From: Peptostreptococcaceae bacterium
GTDB lineage: Bacteria; Bacillota; Clostridia; Peptostreptococcales; Acidaminobacteraceae
Direction: 5' to 3'
NCBI GenBank assembly: GCA_027064135.1
Contig: JAMOQG010000034.1
Span: 1 to 58,826, forward strand
DNA length: 58,826 nucleotides
The position numbers and the translations under genes were made by a program. Each line of letters starts with the position of its first letter. The first letter of the stretch is position 1. The notes under the pieces are model-generated. The model saw only the letters and a list, made by a program, of their open reading frames with translations. It searched no databases and had not been told where the DNA came from. Below, in pieces: positions 1-9,383 of the stretch.

Positions 1-1
1 G

Positions 2-1405
2 AAAAACATTTGGACTAGTAGTGATATTATAATTGAAGGAGACGATATCGCACAACAAGGAATTCGTTTTAATATTTTCCATTTGATGCAGACTTATCAT
101 GGACATGATGCAAGACTTAATATTGGTCCAAAAGGCTTTACTGGTGAAAAATACGGTGGAAGTACATATTGGGATACAGAAGCATACTGCCTTCCATTCT
201 ACTTAAGTACATCAGATAAAAGTGTATCGAAGAACCTATTAGAATACAGATACAAACATCTTGAAAAAGCAATTGAAAATGCTCAAAAATTAGGACTTGA
301 TGGCGCATTATATCCAATGGTTACAATGAATGGCGAAGAATGTCATAACGAGTGGGAAATAACTTTCGAAGAAATTCATAGAAATGGTGCCATAGCGTAT
401 GCAATTTATAACTATATCAATTACACTGGTGACACTGATTATTTAAATACTAAAGGTTTAACCGTATTAATTGAAATTGCAAGATTCTGGGCTGACAGAG
501 TTCACTTTTCTGAAAGTAAAAAGCAATATGTTATGCATGGTGTAACTGGTCCTAATGAATATGAAAATAACGTTAACAATAACTGGTATACAAGTAAAAT
601 GGCAATTTGGACAATGAAATATACTATTGAATCAATGAAATATGTAAAAGAAACTGATTTAGAAAGTTATAATAATTTATTAAATATTATTAATTTTAAT
701 AAAAATGAAACTGCTAAATGGCAAGATATAATTGACAATATGTACTTCGGATATGATGCAGAAAAAGGCATTTTTCTTCAACAAGATGGATATCTAGATA
801 AAGAACAATTATTAGTTTCTGATATACCAGAAAGCGAATTACCACTTGTGCATAACTGGTCATGGGATAAAATCCTTAGATCACCATTTATTAAACAAGC
901 AGATGTATTACAAGGAATGTTTTTCTTTGAAGATGAATTTTCAAAAGATGAGATGAAAATTAATTTTGATTATTATGAACCACGTACAGTTCATGAATCA
1001 TCATTATCACCATGTATTTATTCAATTATTGCAGGAAATATCGGTTATGAAGAAAAAGCATATGAATTATATTTAAGAACATCTAGACTTGATTTAGAAA
1101 ATTATAATAGTGATTCAGAAGATGGCCTTCATATTACTTCTATGGCAGGAACTTGGATGTCAGTTATTTATGGTTTTGGACGATTTAGAATAAAAAATAA
1201 TCAAATAACATTAAATCCATTTACTCCAAAAAATTGGAAATCATATAGTTTTAAAATTCTTTTCAGAGATAATTTATTATCTGTCACTGTAAAAAAAGAA
1301 GAAATTGAAATTCTAATGGAAAAAGGATCAAATCTTGATATTTTAGTTTATGATAAAGAATATAAAATTGATAATAATACTCCATTAATTGTAAAAATAA
1401 AATAA
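2..1405 (+). CDS. mapA: Maltose phosphorylase-like GH65 enzyme, 5' end outside window
   Basis: The reading frame is open from the first bases of the window, upstream of any start codon, so the N-terminal part lies outside. About 467 C-terminal residues remain of a family that is usually about 750 residues. GH65 landmarks are visible: [14 protein letters not shown] near the start, then [17 protein letters not shown], and the catalytic-acid segment [15 protein letters not shown] (Glu codon 557-559). The [12 protein letters not shown] form is the one I associate with maltose phosphorylases rather than trehalose or kojibiose phosphorylases. The family splits the disaccharide with phosphate to give beta-glucose-1-phosphate and glucose in the cytoplasm. 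A hairpin terminator follows directly. Substrate assignment is inferred from the motif only. Confidence 0.85.
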   Translation, partial: KNIWTSSDIIIEGDDIAQQGIRFNIFHLMQTYHGHDARLNIGPKGFTGEKYGGSTYWDTEAYCLPFYLSTSDKSVSKNLLEYRYKHLEKAIENAQKLGLDGALYPMVTMNGEECHNEWEITFEEIHRNGAIAYAIYNYINYTGDTDYLNTKGLTVLIEIARFWADRVHFSESKKQYVMHGVTGPNEYENNVNNNWYTSKMAIWTMKYTIESMKYVKETDLESYNNLLNIINFNKNETAKWQDIIDNMYFGYDAEKGIFLQQDGYLDKEQLLVSDIPESELPLVHNWSWDKILRSPFIKQADVLQGMFFFEDEFSKDEMKINFDYYEPRTVHESSLSPCIYSIIAGNIGYEEKAYELYLRTSRLDLENYNSDSEDGLHITSMAGTWMSVIYGFGRFRIKNNQITLNPFTPKNWKSYSFKILFRDNLLSVTVKKEEIEILMEKGSNLDILVYDKEYKIDNNTPLIVKIK

Positions 1406-1415
1406 TAACAAAAAA

Positions 1416-1445
1416 ATGGAAATACTATTGTATTTCCATTTTTGA
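1416..1445 (+). terminator. Intrinsic terminator after the GH65 gene
   Basis: A perfect 10-bp stem (ATGGAAATAC / GTATTTCCAT) with a 4-base loop is followed by a T run, 10 bases after the stop codon. Confidence 0.85.
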
Positions 1446-1727
1446 TTCCTGATAAAAGTGCAGTGAAACTATCTGATCCCATTATATTGTTAAACGCTTC
1501 GTTTCTGATATTCGTAAATATTTCTTCATCTCTGTCCTCTTTGAAAGATATTAATTTATAAATCTTGGTTAGATCCAGTATTAGGCGCCAAGTGTCACTC
1601 TTTGTATTGGTATTTTCATTTTTAAAGAAATTTTTTCAACACCACACTCAATTAGTTTCTATTTCATTCGGATTGCAACATTAATAGTTATGATCTATCC
1701 ATTATTTTTAAAAGAGAAAAATAAAAT
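1446..1727. other. Intergenic stretch with a possible decayed minus-strand reading frame
   Basis: No intact gene is visible. On the minus strand, a frame open from about 1635 downward reads as charged, protein-like sequence (for example FKEDRDEEIFTNIRNEAF), but it has no start codon and begins just after a stop. An adjacent frame just upstream also reads plausibly (IECGVEKISLKMKIP). This is compatible with a frameshifted remnant of an unidentified gene. It could also be chance. Confidence 0.3.
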
Positions 1728-3431
1728 TTAAAAATTATATTTTTGTTTCTTTCTTACTAAAGTTGAAATATCTATTTCAAGAAATTTAGCAGCTTCTTTT
1801 AGAGTTCCTTTTTCAACAATTGCATCTTTAATAAGTTTTTTTTCATAAATTCCAATTTTTTCTTTTAGTGGAAGGTGAATTAATTCTATATTATCTTCAT
1901 CTTCTACATTATCCCACTCACCTATCTGCTCTCTAAATAATTTTGAATCTATTAAAACATCATCTGCTATTAATACAAGTCTTTCTATTAAATTCTTCAT
2001 CTCTCTAATATTTCCCGGCCACTTATAAACTAAAAAATCTTTAAGACATTCTGTTGAAAAATAACAATTTGTACTATGGTGGTTATTATAATATTCTAAA
2101 AAATACTGTGCTAATGAAAGAATATCTTCTTTTCTTTTATTTAAAGGTGGAATAGTTAAACTAATTACATTTAAACGATAATAAAGATCTGCTCTAAACT
2201 TTTTTTCTGTAATCATTTTCTTTAAATCTGCATTTGTAGCAGCAATTACTCTTGCATTAAGAGGTATTTTTTTTGTTGCACCTATTCTATAAAAGTTTTT
2301 ATCATTTAGCACATTTAATAATTTCACTTGTAGCATATATGGCATTTCGCCAATTTCATCCAAAAATACAGTTCCATTCCCTGCTTCTTCAAATAAACCT
2401 TTTTTACCTCCAGATTTTGCACCTGTAAAAGCACCTTCAACATAACCAAACAATTCAGATTCAATTAAATGCTCTGGTATTGCTGAACAATTAATCTTAA
2501 TCATATCTTCTTTTGATCTTGTTTTACTTGAATTATGAATATATGATGCTAGATAGTCTTTTCCCACTCCAGTTTCACCAAGTATTAAAACTGAAGTATC
2601 AACATCTGCGAATTTCAATGCTTTCTTATATATATCTTTCACTTTTGGATTACTTGAAAGTAATAGTTCATTTTTTTTCTCATTATATTTGTTATTATCC
2701 ATCTTTTTCACATAAATATTTGAATTAGAATTAAAAAAAGATAATTTCTCATTTTTTGCAACTTTTTTCATTAAGATATCTAATTCTGAAACATCTCTAA
2801 CTACAGCAATTGTTCTTTTAAATTGTCCTTTTTCATTATTTATCATTGAGCCAGTAACAAGACATTTTTGTCCTTTATAATAATTATTTATTGTAGTAAC
2901 AGTTTGATGTGTTTCAATTACTTTCTCACAACACGAATTTGGAAGTACATCACTATTATTTAAATTTTGTACAAACTTACCTATTAACATATCTCTTGAA
3001 AGTCCCGACAAATTTACAAAAGCATCATTAACAAATAGAGTTTTCCCATAATCATCAGTAATATAAATACCATCTTCTAATTTATTTAGCATTTCATTAT
3101 ATATATATTTTTCTCTATTAAGATATGTTACTTGTTTTTCAATTTCAGAAATCATAAAAAAATCAGCAATTAAAAACATAAAATAATCTTGGTTGTTTAT
3201 TTCAACTTTTGTTTTTTTAATATAGTAATCACTATTATTTAAATTCAATTTATAAAATTCATCATAATAATCATTTTTTAACTCTTTTAAAAAATAATTT
3301 AATTTTTTACCATTAATTTTTTCTTTACTTTCGGTAAACAGTAAAAAATTACTATCACTTTCAATTATATTTAAATCTAAATCTGTTACTATACATGAAA
3401 TTTTTGGAATTTTAATATTGTTATTAATCAT
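1728..3431 (-). CDS. Sigma-54-dependent activator with PAS sensor
   Basis: 567 residues. The order is an N-terminal sensory region, a PAS domain at about residues 110-215, an AAA+ domain at about 255-485, and a Fis-type helix-turn-helix in the last 45 residues. The AAA+ domain has Walker A GETGVGKD, the sigma-54 contact loop GAFTGA, and Walker B FLDEIGEMP, so it should be an active enhancer-binding protein. It starts at ATG behind AGGGTGATTAA. It is divergent from the thiolase/CoA-transferase operon, which carries a -24/-12 promoter, so this is the obvious regulator of that operon. The ligand sensed by the PAS domain is unknown. There is no receiver domain, so it is not a classical two-component AtoC. 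Confidence 0.9.
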   Translation of the reverse strand: MINNNIKIPKISCIVTDLDLNIIESDSNFLLFTESKEKINGKKLNYFLKELKNDYYDEFYKLNLNNSDYYIKKTKVEINNQDYFMFLIADFFMISEIEKQVTYLNREKYIYNEMLNKLEDGIYITDDYGKTLFVNDAFVNLSGLSRDMLIGKFVQNLNNSDVLPNSCCEKVIETHQTVTTINNYYKGQKCLVTGSMINNEKGQFKRTIAVVRDVSELDILMKKVAKNEKLSFFNSNSNIYVKKMDNNKYNEKKNELLLSSNPKVKDIYKKALKFADVDTSVLILGETGVGKDYLASYIHNSSKTRSKEDMIKINCSAIPEHLIESELFGYVEGAFTGAKSGGKKGLFEEAGNGTVFLDEIGEMPYMLQVKLLNVLNDKNFYRIGATKKIPLNARVIAATNADLKKMITEKKFRADLYYRLNVISLTIPPLNKRKEDILSLAQYFLEYYNNHHSTNCYFSTECLKDFLVYKWPGNIREMKNLIERLVLIADDVLIDSKLFREQIGEWDNVEDEDNIELIHLPLKEKIGIYEKKLIKDAIVEKGTLKEAAKFLEIDISTLVRKKQKYNF

Positions 3432-3475
3432 TTAATCACCCTTAATATGCAAAATCGCAACTATATTTATTTTAG

Positions 3476-3493
3476 ATATGCATTTCTGCATAT
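3476..3493. promoter_or_regulatory. Candidate enhancer (UAS) for the sigma-54 activator
   Basis: A perfect inverted repeat ATATGCA-TTTC-TGCATAT lies about 60-80 bases upstream of the -24 element. Related half-sites (TATGCAAAATCGCAAC near 3447 and TTTGCAACG near 3526) occur nearby. Position and symmetry fit a binding site for the divergently encoded activator. This is inference. Confidence 0.5.
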
Positions 3494-3554
3494 GATATAT
3501 ACTATAATATTCATAAATCACTAAATTTGCAACGTTTTATTGAAATATATTATC

Positions 3555-3568
3555 GGCACGCAAATTGC
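3555..3568 (+). promoter_or_regulatory. Sigma-54 (-24/-12) promoter of the thiolase operon
   Basis: GGCACGCAAATTGC has GG and GC separated by exactly 10 bases and keeps the consensus GGCAC and TTGCA blocks. It lies 40 bases before the thiolase ATG. An in-frame upstream ATG at 3540 precedes this promoter and therefore cannot be the translation start. Confidence 0.85.
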
Positions 3569-3608
3569 AATGATAAAAATTATAATAAAAATTAATTGGA
3601 GGGAAAAT

Positions 3609-4790
3609 ATGAAAAATGAAGTTGTTATTGTATCAGCAGTTAGAACACCTATAGGTTCTTTTGGAGGATCATTAAAAAAAGTATCAGCTGTTGATTTAGG
3701 AATTGTTGCTGCAAAAGAAAGTATTAAAAGAGCTAGAATATCAGAGAATATTATTGATGAAGTTATAATAGGAAATGTACTTGGTGTAGGACTTGGTCAA
3801 AATATCGCACGTCAAATAGGAATTGGTTCAGGTTTACCGGTTGAAACTCCTGCATTTTCAATAAATAAAGTTTGTGGAAGCGGCTTAAGAGCTGTAAGTA
3901 TTGCATATCAGTTTATTCAAAATGGAGATGCAGATGTTATTTTATGCGGAGGAACTGAAAGTATGTCTAACGCTCCTTATATTCTACCTAACGCAAGATG
4001 GGGAGAAAGAATGGGCGACGGAAAAATGATTGACACGATGATTCACGATGGTCTTTATGACATTTTTAATAAATATCATATGGGAATTACTGCGGAAAAT
4101 ATTGCTGAACAATGGAATATTTCTAAAAAAGAACAAGATGAATTCGCACTTCAAAGTCAAATCAGAACTGAAAAAGCACAAGTTTCGGGAAGATTTAAAG
4201 ATGAAATTGTACCAGTAGAAATACCACAACGTAGAGGCGAAGCAATTATAGTTGATCAAGACGAATTTCCACGTCCTGGTACTACTTATGAAAAATTAGC
4301 AAAACTAAGACCAGCATTTAAAAATGATGGTACAGTATCAGCAGGAAATTCTTCAGGTATTAATGATGGATCTGCAATGTTTATTGTAATGAGTAAGAAA
4401 AAAGCTCTAGAACTTGGGATTAAACCTATGGTAACTTTAAAAGGTTTTGCTTCAGCAGGTGTTGATCCATCTATTATGGGTTACGGACCAGTACCAGCTA
4501 CAAAAAAAGCTCTTGCAAAAGTTAATTGGACAGTTGAAGATCTTGATCTTATTGAAGCAAATGAAGCTTTTGCTTCTCAATCAATTGCAGTTGCAAGAGA
4601 TTTAAATTTAAATAGTGATATCGTTAATGTTAATGGTGGTGCAATTTCACTTGGTCATCCAATTGGTGGCTCTGGTGCTAGAATACTTGTAACATTACTT
4701 CATGAAATGGAAAAAAGAGAATCTAAAAAAGGTTTAGCAACTTTATGTATAGGTGGCGGAATGGGAACAGCTATCTTAGTTGAAAAATAG
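3609..4790 (+). CDS. thlA: Acetyl-CoA acetyltransferase (thiolase)
   Basis: 393 residues, normal for biosynthetic/degradative thiolase II. It interconverts two acetyl-CoA with acetoacetyl-CoA and CoA in the cytosol. The acyl-accepting cysteine is Cys89 in [11 protein letters not shown]. The catalytic His is in [17 protein letters not shown], and the second cysteine is in CIGGGMGTA near the C-terminus. The start is chosen at ATG 3609 behind GGAGGG, because the in-frame ATG at 3540 lies upstream of the sigma-54 promoter. It is the first gene of a three-gene operon with CoA transferase subunits 11 bases downstream, suggesting acetoacetate or short-chain fatty acid turnover. Confidence 0.93.
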   Translation: MKNEVVIVSAVRTPIGSFGGSLKKVSAVDLGIVAAKESIKRARISENIIDEVIIGNVLGVGLGQNIARQIGIGSGLPVETPAFSINKVCGSGLRAVSIAYQFIQNGDADVILCGGTESMSNAPYILPNARWGERMGDGKMIDTMIHDGLYDIFNKYHMGITAENIAEQWNISKKEQDEFALQSQIRTEKAQVSGRFKDEIVPVEIPQRRGEAIIVDQDEFPRPGTTYEKLAKLRPAFKNDGTVSAGNSSGINDGSAMFIVMSKKKALELGIKPMVTLKGFASAGVDPSIMGYGPVPATKKALAKVNWTVEDLDLIEANEAFASQSIAVARDLNLNSDIVNVNGGAISLGHPIGGSGARILVTLLHEMEKRESKKGLATLCIGGGMGTAILVEK

Positions 4791-4801
4791 AAAGGATTAT
4801 T

Positions 4802-5455
4802 ATGAAAAAAATTAAAAGCATTGAAGAAGCACTTTCTAATATCAAATCTGGTATGACAATTATGGTTGGAGGTTTTCTTGGTGTAGGATCACCTGAATTA
4901 ATGATTGATGGAATTATTGAAAAAAACATTAATAATTTAACATTAATTGCGAATGATACAAGTTTTCCTGGTGTAAATTACGGAAAATTAGTGGAGCATA
5001 AATTACTTAAAAAAGTATATACAAGTCATATTGGAACAAATCCTGAATCTGGCAGACAAATGCATTCAGGTGAAATGGAAATCATTTTAACACCTCAAGG
5101 AACTTTAGTAGAACAAATAAGAGCTGCTGGTGCAGGACTTGGTGGAGTAATCACTCCTACTGGACTTGGTACAGTTGTTGAAGAAGGAAAACAAATTATT
5201 GAAATTGATAATAAAAGATTCATTGTTGAAAAACCTTTAAAAGCGGATGTTGCAATTCTAAGAGGTGCAAAAGTAGATAAAAAAGGAAATGTTTACTATG
5301 ATTTAGCAGCAAGAAACTTTAATCCAATTATGGCAATGGCTGCAGACCTTGTAATTGTTGAAGCTGATGAAATTGTTGAAGTTGGAGAAATCAACCCTAA
5401 CGATGTAATGACTCCTCATGTATTTGTAGATGTTATTGTTAAAGGAGGCAAATAA
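4802..5455 (+). CDS. ctfA: CoA transferase subunit A (acetate/acetoacetate type)
   Basis: 217 residues, the usual length of the alpha subunit of 3-oxoacid CoA transferases (AtoD/CtfA/ScoA). The glycine-rich N-terminal block MVGGFLGVGSPE is typical. With subunit B it moves CoA between acetoacetate and an acyl-CoA such as acetyl- or butyryl-CoA. The ribosome site is AAAGGA before ATG. The stop codon is immediately followed by the ATG of subunit B, so the two are translationally coupled. The exact acyl donor cannot be told from sequence. Confidence 0.9.
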   Translation: MKKIKSIEEALSNIKSGMTIMVGGFLGVGSPELMIDGIIEKNINNLTLIANDTSFPGVNYGKLVEHKLLKKVYTSHIGTNPESGRQMHSGEMEIILTPQGTLVEQIRAAGAGLGGVITPTGLGTVVEEGKQIIEIDNKRFIVEKPLKADVAILRGAKVDKKGNVYYDLAARNFNPIMAMAADLVIVEADEIVEVGEINPNDVMTPHVFVDVIVKGGK

Positions 5456-6100
5456 ATGAATATAAAATCAATTATTGCAAATAGAGTAGCAAAAGAATTT
5501 AATGATGGAAATTTAGTAAATTTAGGAATTGGTCTTCCTACTCTTGTAGCTAATTATGTTCCTGAAGATATTGAAGTTACTTTTCAATCTGAAAACGGTT
5601 TTGTTGGCATGGGTTCTGCTCCTGAAGAAGGAAAAGAAAACCCTAATCTTGTAAATGCAGGTGCACAATATGTAACTTTAAATCCTGGTGCAGCTTTCTT
5701 TGATAGCTCCATTTCATTCTCAATAATTAGAGGTGGACATTTAGATTTTACAGTTCTTGGTGCTTTACAAGTTGATGAACAAGGAAATCTTGCAAATTGG
5801 ATGATTCCTGGTAAGATGGTGCCTGGTATGGGTGGCGCTATGGATTTAGTTACTGGTGCAAAAAAAGTAATTGTTGCTATGACACATACCGCAAAAGGAA
5901 ATATTAAAATTATGAAAGAATGTACTCTTCCTTTAACTGCAAAAGGACAAGTTGATTTAATTGTTACTGAAATGGCAGTTTTAAAAGTAACAGATAAAGG
6001 TCTTGTATTAAAAGAACTTGGCCCTAATGTTACAGTTGAAGATGTTATTAAAAATACTGAAGCAAATTTAATTATTCCAGAAAATATCGGAAGATTTTAA
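5456..6100 (+). CDS. ctfB: CoA transferase subunit B (acetate/acetoacetate type)
   Basis: 214 residues, beta subunit. The catalytic glutamate that forms the glutamyl-CoA thioester is in the conserved SENGFVGMG segment at about residue 46. The downstream GGAMDLVTGAKKVIVAM block is also typical. The start has no gap after subunit A, and its Shine-Dalgarno AAAGGAGG (5441-5448) is inside the subunit A gene. It ends the sigma-54-controlled operon and is followed by a strong hairpin terminator. No hydroxybutyryl-CoA dehydrogenase or crotonase gene is nearby, so the operon itself covers only the acetoacetyl-CoA node. Confidence 0.92.
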   Translation: MNIKSIIANRVAKEFNDGNLVNLGIGLPTLVANYVPEDIEVTFQSENGFVGMGSAPEEGKENPNLVNAGAQYVTLNPGAAFFDSSISFSIIRGGHLDFTVLGALQVDEQGNLANWMIPGKMVPGMGGAMDLVTGAKKVIVAMTHTAKGNIKIMKECTLPLTAKGQVDLIVTEMAVLKVTDKGLVLKELGPNVTVEDVIKNTEANLIIPENIGRF

Positions 6101-6115
6101 TTAAAATTTCTAATG

Positions 6116-6152
6116 AAAAAATCTTGTAGTTTATGACTACAAGATTTTTTTT
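6116..6152. terminator. Bidirectional terminator between ctfB and clpB
   Basis: Stem ATCTTGTAG / CTACAAGAT with a 7-base loop, flanked by an A run on the left and a T run on the right. It can therefore serve both converging transcripts. Confidence 0.85.
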
Positions 6153-6154
6153 CA

Positions 6155-8734
6155 TCATTTTAGTGAAAGCTTATTATTTAATAGATAAATAGTTACTTTT
6201 GATTTTTCCTTAATTGATCCATCAATTAATCCTATTGCAAGAAGATTCTCAACCGTACTTTGAATATATCGTTTTACAGGCCTTGCTCCGAAAACTGAAT
6301 CATACGATTCATTAATAATATAATCTTTAGCTTCATCATCTAAATTTAATTCAATATTTTTATTTAAAATTCGTTTTTCAAGGTATTTAATTTGAAGATC
6401 AATTATTTCTCTAATTTCTTCCTTAGTTAATGGCTTAAACATTATAATATCATCAAGCCTATTTAAAAATTCAGGTTTAAAAAAGCTATTTATTTCTTTT
6501 CCTACACGTTTAACTGCATAATCACTCAATTCGCCATTTTCATCAATTCCTTCCAACAAATACTCAGCGCCAATATTTGAAGTCATAATTATTATGGTAT
6601 TTTTAAAATCAACTGTTCTACCTTGTGCATCTGTAATGATTCCATCATCTAAAATTTGAAGCAAAATATTAAAAACATCTTTATGAGCTTTTTCTACTTC
6701 ATCAAAAAGCACTACTGAATATGGTTGTCTTCTAACTTTTTCTGTTAATTGACCTCCATTTTCATACCCTACATAACCCGGAGGAGATCCAATAATCTTT
6801 GATACCGAATGTCTTTCCATATATTCACTCATATCAATTCTAATTAAGTTTTTTTCACTATTGCAAAGTGTTATAGCTAGTGCTTTTGCTAATTCTGTTT
6901 TTCCTACTCCAGTAGGACCAATAAACAGAAAGTTTCCAATTGGTTTCTTAGGATCTTTAATTCCAGCTCTTGAGCGAAGAACAGCTTTACTCACTTTTTC
7001 AATTGCTTCATTTTGTCCTATAATACTTTTATGAAGAATATCTGGCAAATTAAGCAATTTGTCTTTTTCTTCTTTCATTAAATTTTCAAGCGGAATGTTA
7101 GTCCATCTTGAAATAATTTTTGAAATTATTTCATCATTTACAACTTTCCTAAGTAACTTTGATTCTCTTTTTGTTTCATTTTCTTCTAATTCTTTTAATT
7201 TTTCATTTAATTTTATAAGTTTACCATATTTCAATTTTGCAACTTTTTCAAGATTATAATTTCTTTCTGCTTTTTTCATTTCATTTGTAACATTATTTAT
7301 TTGCTCTCGTATTTCTTTAATTTCGTTTATTTTATCTTTTTCACTTAACCAATTAAGTTTAAGAGTTTTTAATTTTTCTTTTTTTTCTACTATTTTTTTC
7401 TCTATTTCATTCATTTTTTTATCATTTTCTTCATTTTCTTCATTTTTTAATGCATTAAACTCAACGGTAATTCTATTTAAATCTCTAATAAGAGTGTCAA
7501 GTTCAATAGGCATTGATTCCATTTCTGTTTTTAATAACGCACACCCTTCATCGATTAAATCAATTGCTTTATCAGGAAGAAATCTATCGCCAATATATCT
7601 ATCTGATAATTTTGCTGCCTTAATAATAGCAGAATCAGAAATAGTAACTCCATGGAACAATTCATAACTTTTTTTCAATCCTCTCAAAATTGTAATTGTA
7701 TCTTCTACCGTTGATTCATTAACTTTTACTGGTTGAAACCTTCTTTCAAGAGCAGCATCTTTTTCAATATATTTCTTATACTCTTTCAATGTAGTTGCAC
7801 CTATACAATGAAGCTCTCCTCTTGCAAGCATTGGTTTTAACATATTTCCAGCATCCATTGCACCTTCAGTCTTACCAGCACCGACAACCATATGAAGTTC
7901 ATCAATGAATAAAATAATTTTACCTTCTTTTGCTTTAATTTCATTAAGTACTGCTTTTAATCGTTCTTCAAATTCACCTCTAAATTTAGCGCCAGCAACA
8001 AGAGCACCCAAATCTAATGAAAAGATGATTTTATCCTTTAAGCTTTCTGGGACATCACCTTCAACAATACGACTAGCAAGTCCCTCAATTATAGCCGTTT
8101 TACCTACACCAGGTTCTCCAATTAACACAGGATTATTTTTATTTTTTCTTGATAAAATGCGAATTATTCTTCTAATCTCATCATCTCGTCCAATAACTGG
8201 ATCAAGTTTATTCTCTCTTGATCTTTTAACCAAATCATATCCATATTTTTCTAAAACATTATAAGTCGTTTCGGGATTATCAGAAGTAACCTTTTGATTC
8301 CCTCTAATTTCACTCAAAATATCAACAAATTCTTTCAAATTGACACCATTTCTCAATAAAATATCCTTAATGCTTCTTTTTGCTTTTTTAATTAATGCAA
8401 TCATCATATGTTCAACTGAAATATATTCATCTCCCATATGTTCAGCTTCTTTAGAAGCTTGATTAAAAATATTTCTTAACCCTTGGGTAATGTTTAAATT
8501 ATTTAAACCATTTACTTTTGCAGCTTTATTCACTAAATCGACGATTTCATAATTCATATTTTTTATATTAACATTCATTTTTTCTAAAATTAATGGAATT
8601 AATCCATTATTTTCTTCTAAAAGTGACAATAAAAAATGTTCTTCATCAATAGTAGAATTATGATTATCATTAGCAATTCTTTCAGCTGTATTAATTGCAT
8701 TTATTGAGTTTTTAGTTAATTTTTCAAAGTTCAT
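6155..8734 (-). CDS. clpB: ClpB disaggregase (Hsp100 ATPase)
   Basis: 859 residues. It has an N-terminal Clp repeat domain (residues about 1-145), a first AAA+ module with Walker [10 protein letters not shown], a long charged coiled-coil middle domain (about 395-520) and a second AAA+ module with Walker [10 protein letters not shown]. No ClpP-docking tripeptide loop is obvious, in keeping with a disaggregase that works with DnaK. The ATG at 8734 sits 6 bases after GAAGGAGGT; an in-frame TTG 15 bases upstream overlaps that ribosome site and is rejected. Two CIRCE-like operators around the promoter imply heat-shock control by HrcA. Confidence 0.95.
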   Translation of the reverse strand: MNFEKLTKNSINAINTAERIANDNHNSTIDEEHFLLSLLEENNGLIPLILEKMNVNIKNMNYEIVDLVNKAAKVNGLNNLNITQGLRNIFNQASKEAEHMGDEYISVEHMMIALIKKAKRSIKDILLRNGVNLKEFVDILSEIRGNQKVTSDNPETTYNVLEKYGYDLVKRSRENKLDPVIGRDDEIRRIIRILSRKNKNNPVLIGEPGVGKTAIIEGLASRIVEGDVPESLKDKIIFSLDLGALVAGAKFRGEFEERLKAVLNEIKAKEGKIILFIDELHMVVGAGKTEGAMDAGNMLKPMLARGELHCIGATTLKEYKKYIEKDAALERRFQPVKVNESTVEDTITILRGLKKSYELFHGVTISDSAIIKAAKLSDRYIGDRFLPDKAIDLIDEGCALLKTEMESMPIELDTLIRDLNRITVEFNALKNEENEENDKKMNEIEKKIVEKKEKLKTLKLNWLSEKDKINEIKEIREQINNVTNEMKKAERNYNLEKVAKLKYGKLIKLNEKLKELEENETKRESKLLRKVVNDEIISKIISRWTNIPLENLMKEEKDKLLNLPDILHKSIIGQNEAIEKVSKAVLRSRAGIKDPKKPIGNFLFIGPTGVGKTELAKALAITLCNSEKNLIRIDMSEYMERHSVSKIIGSPPGYVGYENGGQLTEKVRRQPYSVVLFDEVEKAHKDVFNILLQILDDGIITDAQGRTVDFKNTIIIMTSNIGAEYLLEGIDENGELSDYAVKRVGKEINSFFKPEFLNRLDDIIMFKPLTKEEIREIIDLQIKYLEKRILNKNIELNLDDEAKDYIINESYDSVFGARPVKRYIQSTVENLLAIGLIDGSIKEKSKVTIYLLNNKLSLK

Positions 8735-8755
8735 AATGACCTCCTTCAATCTAAG

Positions 8756-8782
8756 TTAGCACTCTCTGCATTCTTGTGCTAA
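8756..8782 (-). promoter_or_regulatory. CIRCE operator (proximal)
   Basis: TTAGCACTC, 9 bases, then TTGTGCTAA. The left arm is perfect and the right arm matches 7 of 9 to the CIRCE consensus bound by HrcA. It lies just upstream of the clpB ribosome site, downstream of the -10. Confidence 0.8.
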
Positions 8783-8824
8783 TTAAAGTATAAAAAAAAT
8801 ATATTACATTCTTTTTTCTTCTTC

Positions 8825-8853
8825 ATTATAATACAGTTTTAAATAAATAGCAA
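8825..8853 (-). promoter_or_regulatory. Vegetative promoter of clpB
   Basis: On the minus strand TTGCTA, 17 bases, TATAAT (-10 at 8825-8830, -35 at 8848-8853). Confidence 0.65.
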
Positions 8854-8860
8854 GATATTT

Positions 8861-8887
8861 TTAGCACTCTAACAGGCTGATTGCTAA
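8861..8887 (-). promoter_or_regulatory. CIRCE operator (distal)
   Basis: TTAGCACTC, 9 bases, then GATTGCTAA (8 of 9 in the right arm). It lies directly upstream of the clpB -35 element and after the end of the osmC-like gene, so it most likely acts on clpB as a second HrcA site. Confidence 0.75.
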
Positions 8888-8937
8888 TTTAATTTTTAAA
8901 AAAGAATCATATACATGATTCTTAATTATTTTTTATA

Positions 8938-9357
8938 TTATTTTTCAATTAATTTAATTTCGTATGTTAATTCCATTCCCTTTTCAAAAAGAGCACTAAC
9001 TCCACAATATCTTTCCTGAGAAAGTTTTACAGCTTTTTCAATTTTTTTAAGATCTAATTCTTTTCCTGTAAACTCATAAACTAAATTCATTTTTGTATAA
9101 GTTTTTGGATGTTCTTCTGTTAAATCTGCTTCTGTTTTTATTTCTAAAGAATCATATTCAGCACGCATTTTCTTTAAAATTGATGCAACATCCATTCCTG
9201 TGCAACCTGTTAAAGCAGCAATTAATAATGGTTTTGGTCTAGGACCTCTATCTTCACCACCAAATTTACTATCAGCGTCCATTAAGACTTTATGTCCTGT
9301 AATTTCTGCTTCAAATGCCATTTTGCCTTTCCATTTAGTAATATAATTTTCTTTCAT
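8938..9357 (-). CDS. OsmC/YhfA-family protein
   Basis: 139 residues, the usual size for the OsmC/Ohr fold. The two conserved cysteines are present, in LTGCTGMDV and in ERYCGVSAL; in characterised members they reduce organic hydroperoxides. The spacing and the SKFGGEDRGPRPKPLL segment resemble the YhfA-like branch, whose substrate is less certain. It starts at ATG 9357 with GGAGGG ahead; an upstream in-frame TTG overlaps that site. It sits 27 bases downstream of the Rossmann/chemotaxis fusion gene and is likely co-transcribed with it. Confidence 0.85.
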   Translation of the reverse strand: MKENYITKWKGKMAFEAEITGHKVLMDADSKFGGEDRGPRPKPLLIAALTGCTGMDVASILKKMRAEYDSLEIKTEADLTEEHPKTYTKMNLVYEFTGKELDLKKIEKAVKLSQERYCGVSALFEKGMELTYEIKLIEK

Positions 9358-9383
9358 TTTACCCTCCAATAATATTTAATTTT

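Noticed and set aside
3540-3608. In-frame N-terminal extension of the thiolase from ATG 3540
   Set aside because: It has no ribosome site, lies upstream of and across the sigma-54 promoter, and adds residues absent from thiolases; ATG 3609 follows GGAGGG.
7905-8264. 119-codon plus-strand frame inside clpB
   Set aside because: Antisense shadow of the Walker A region of a clear gene, without a ribosome site.
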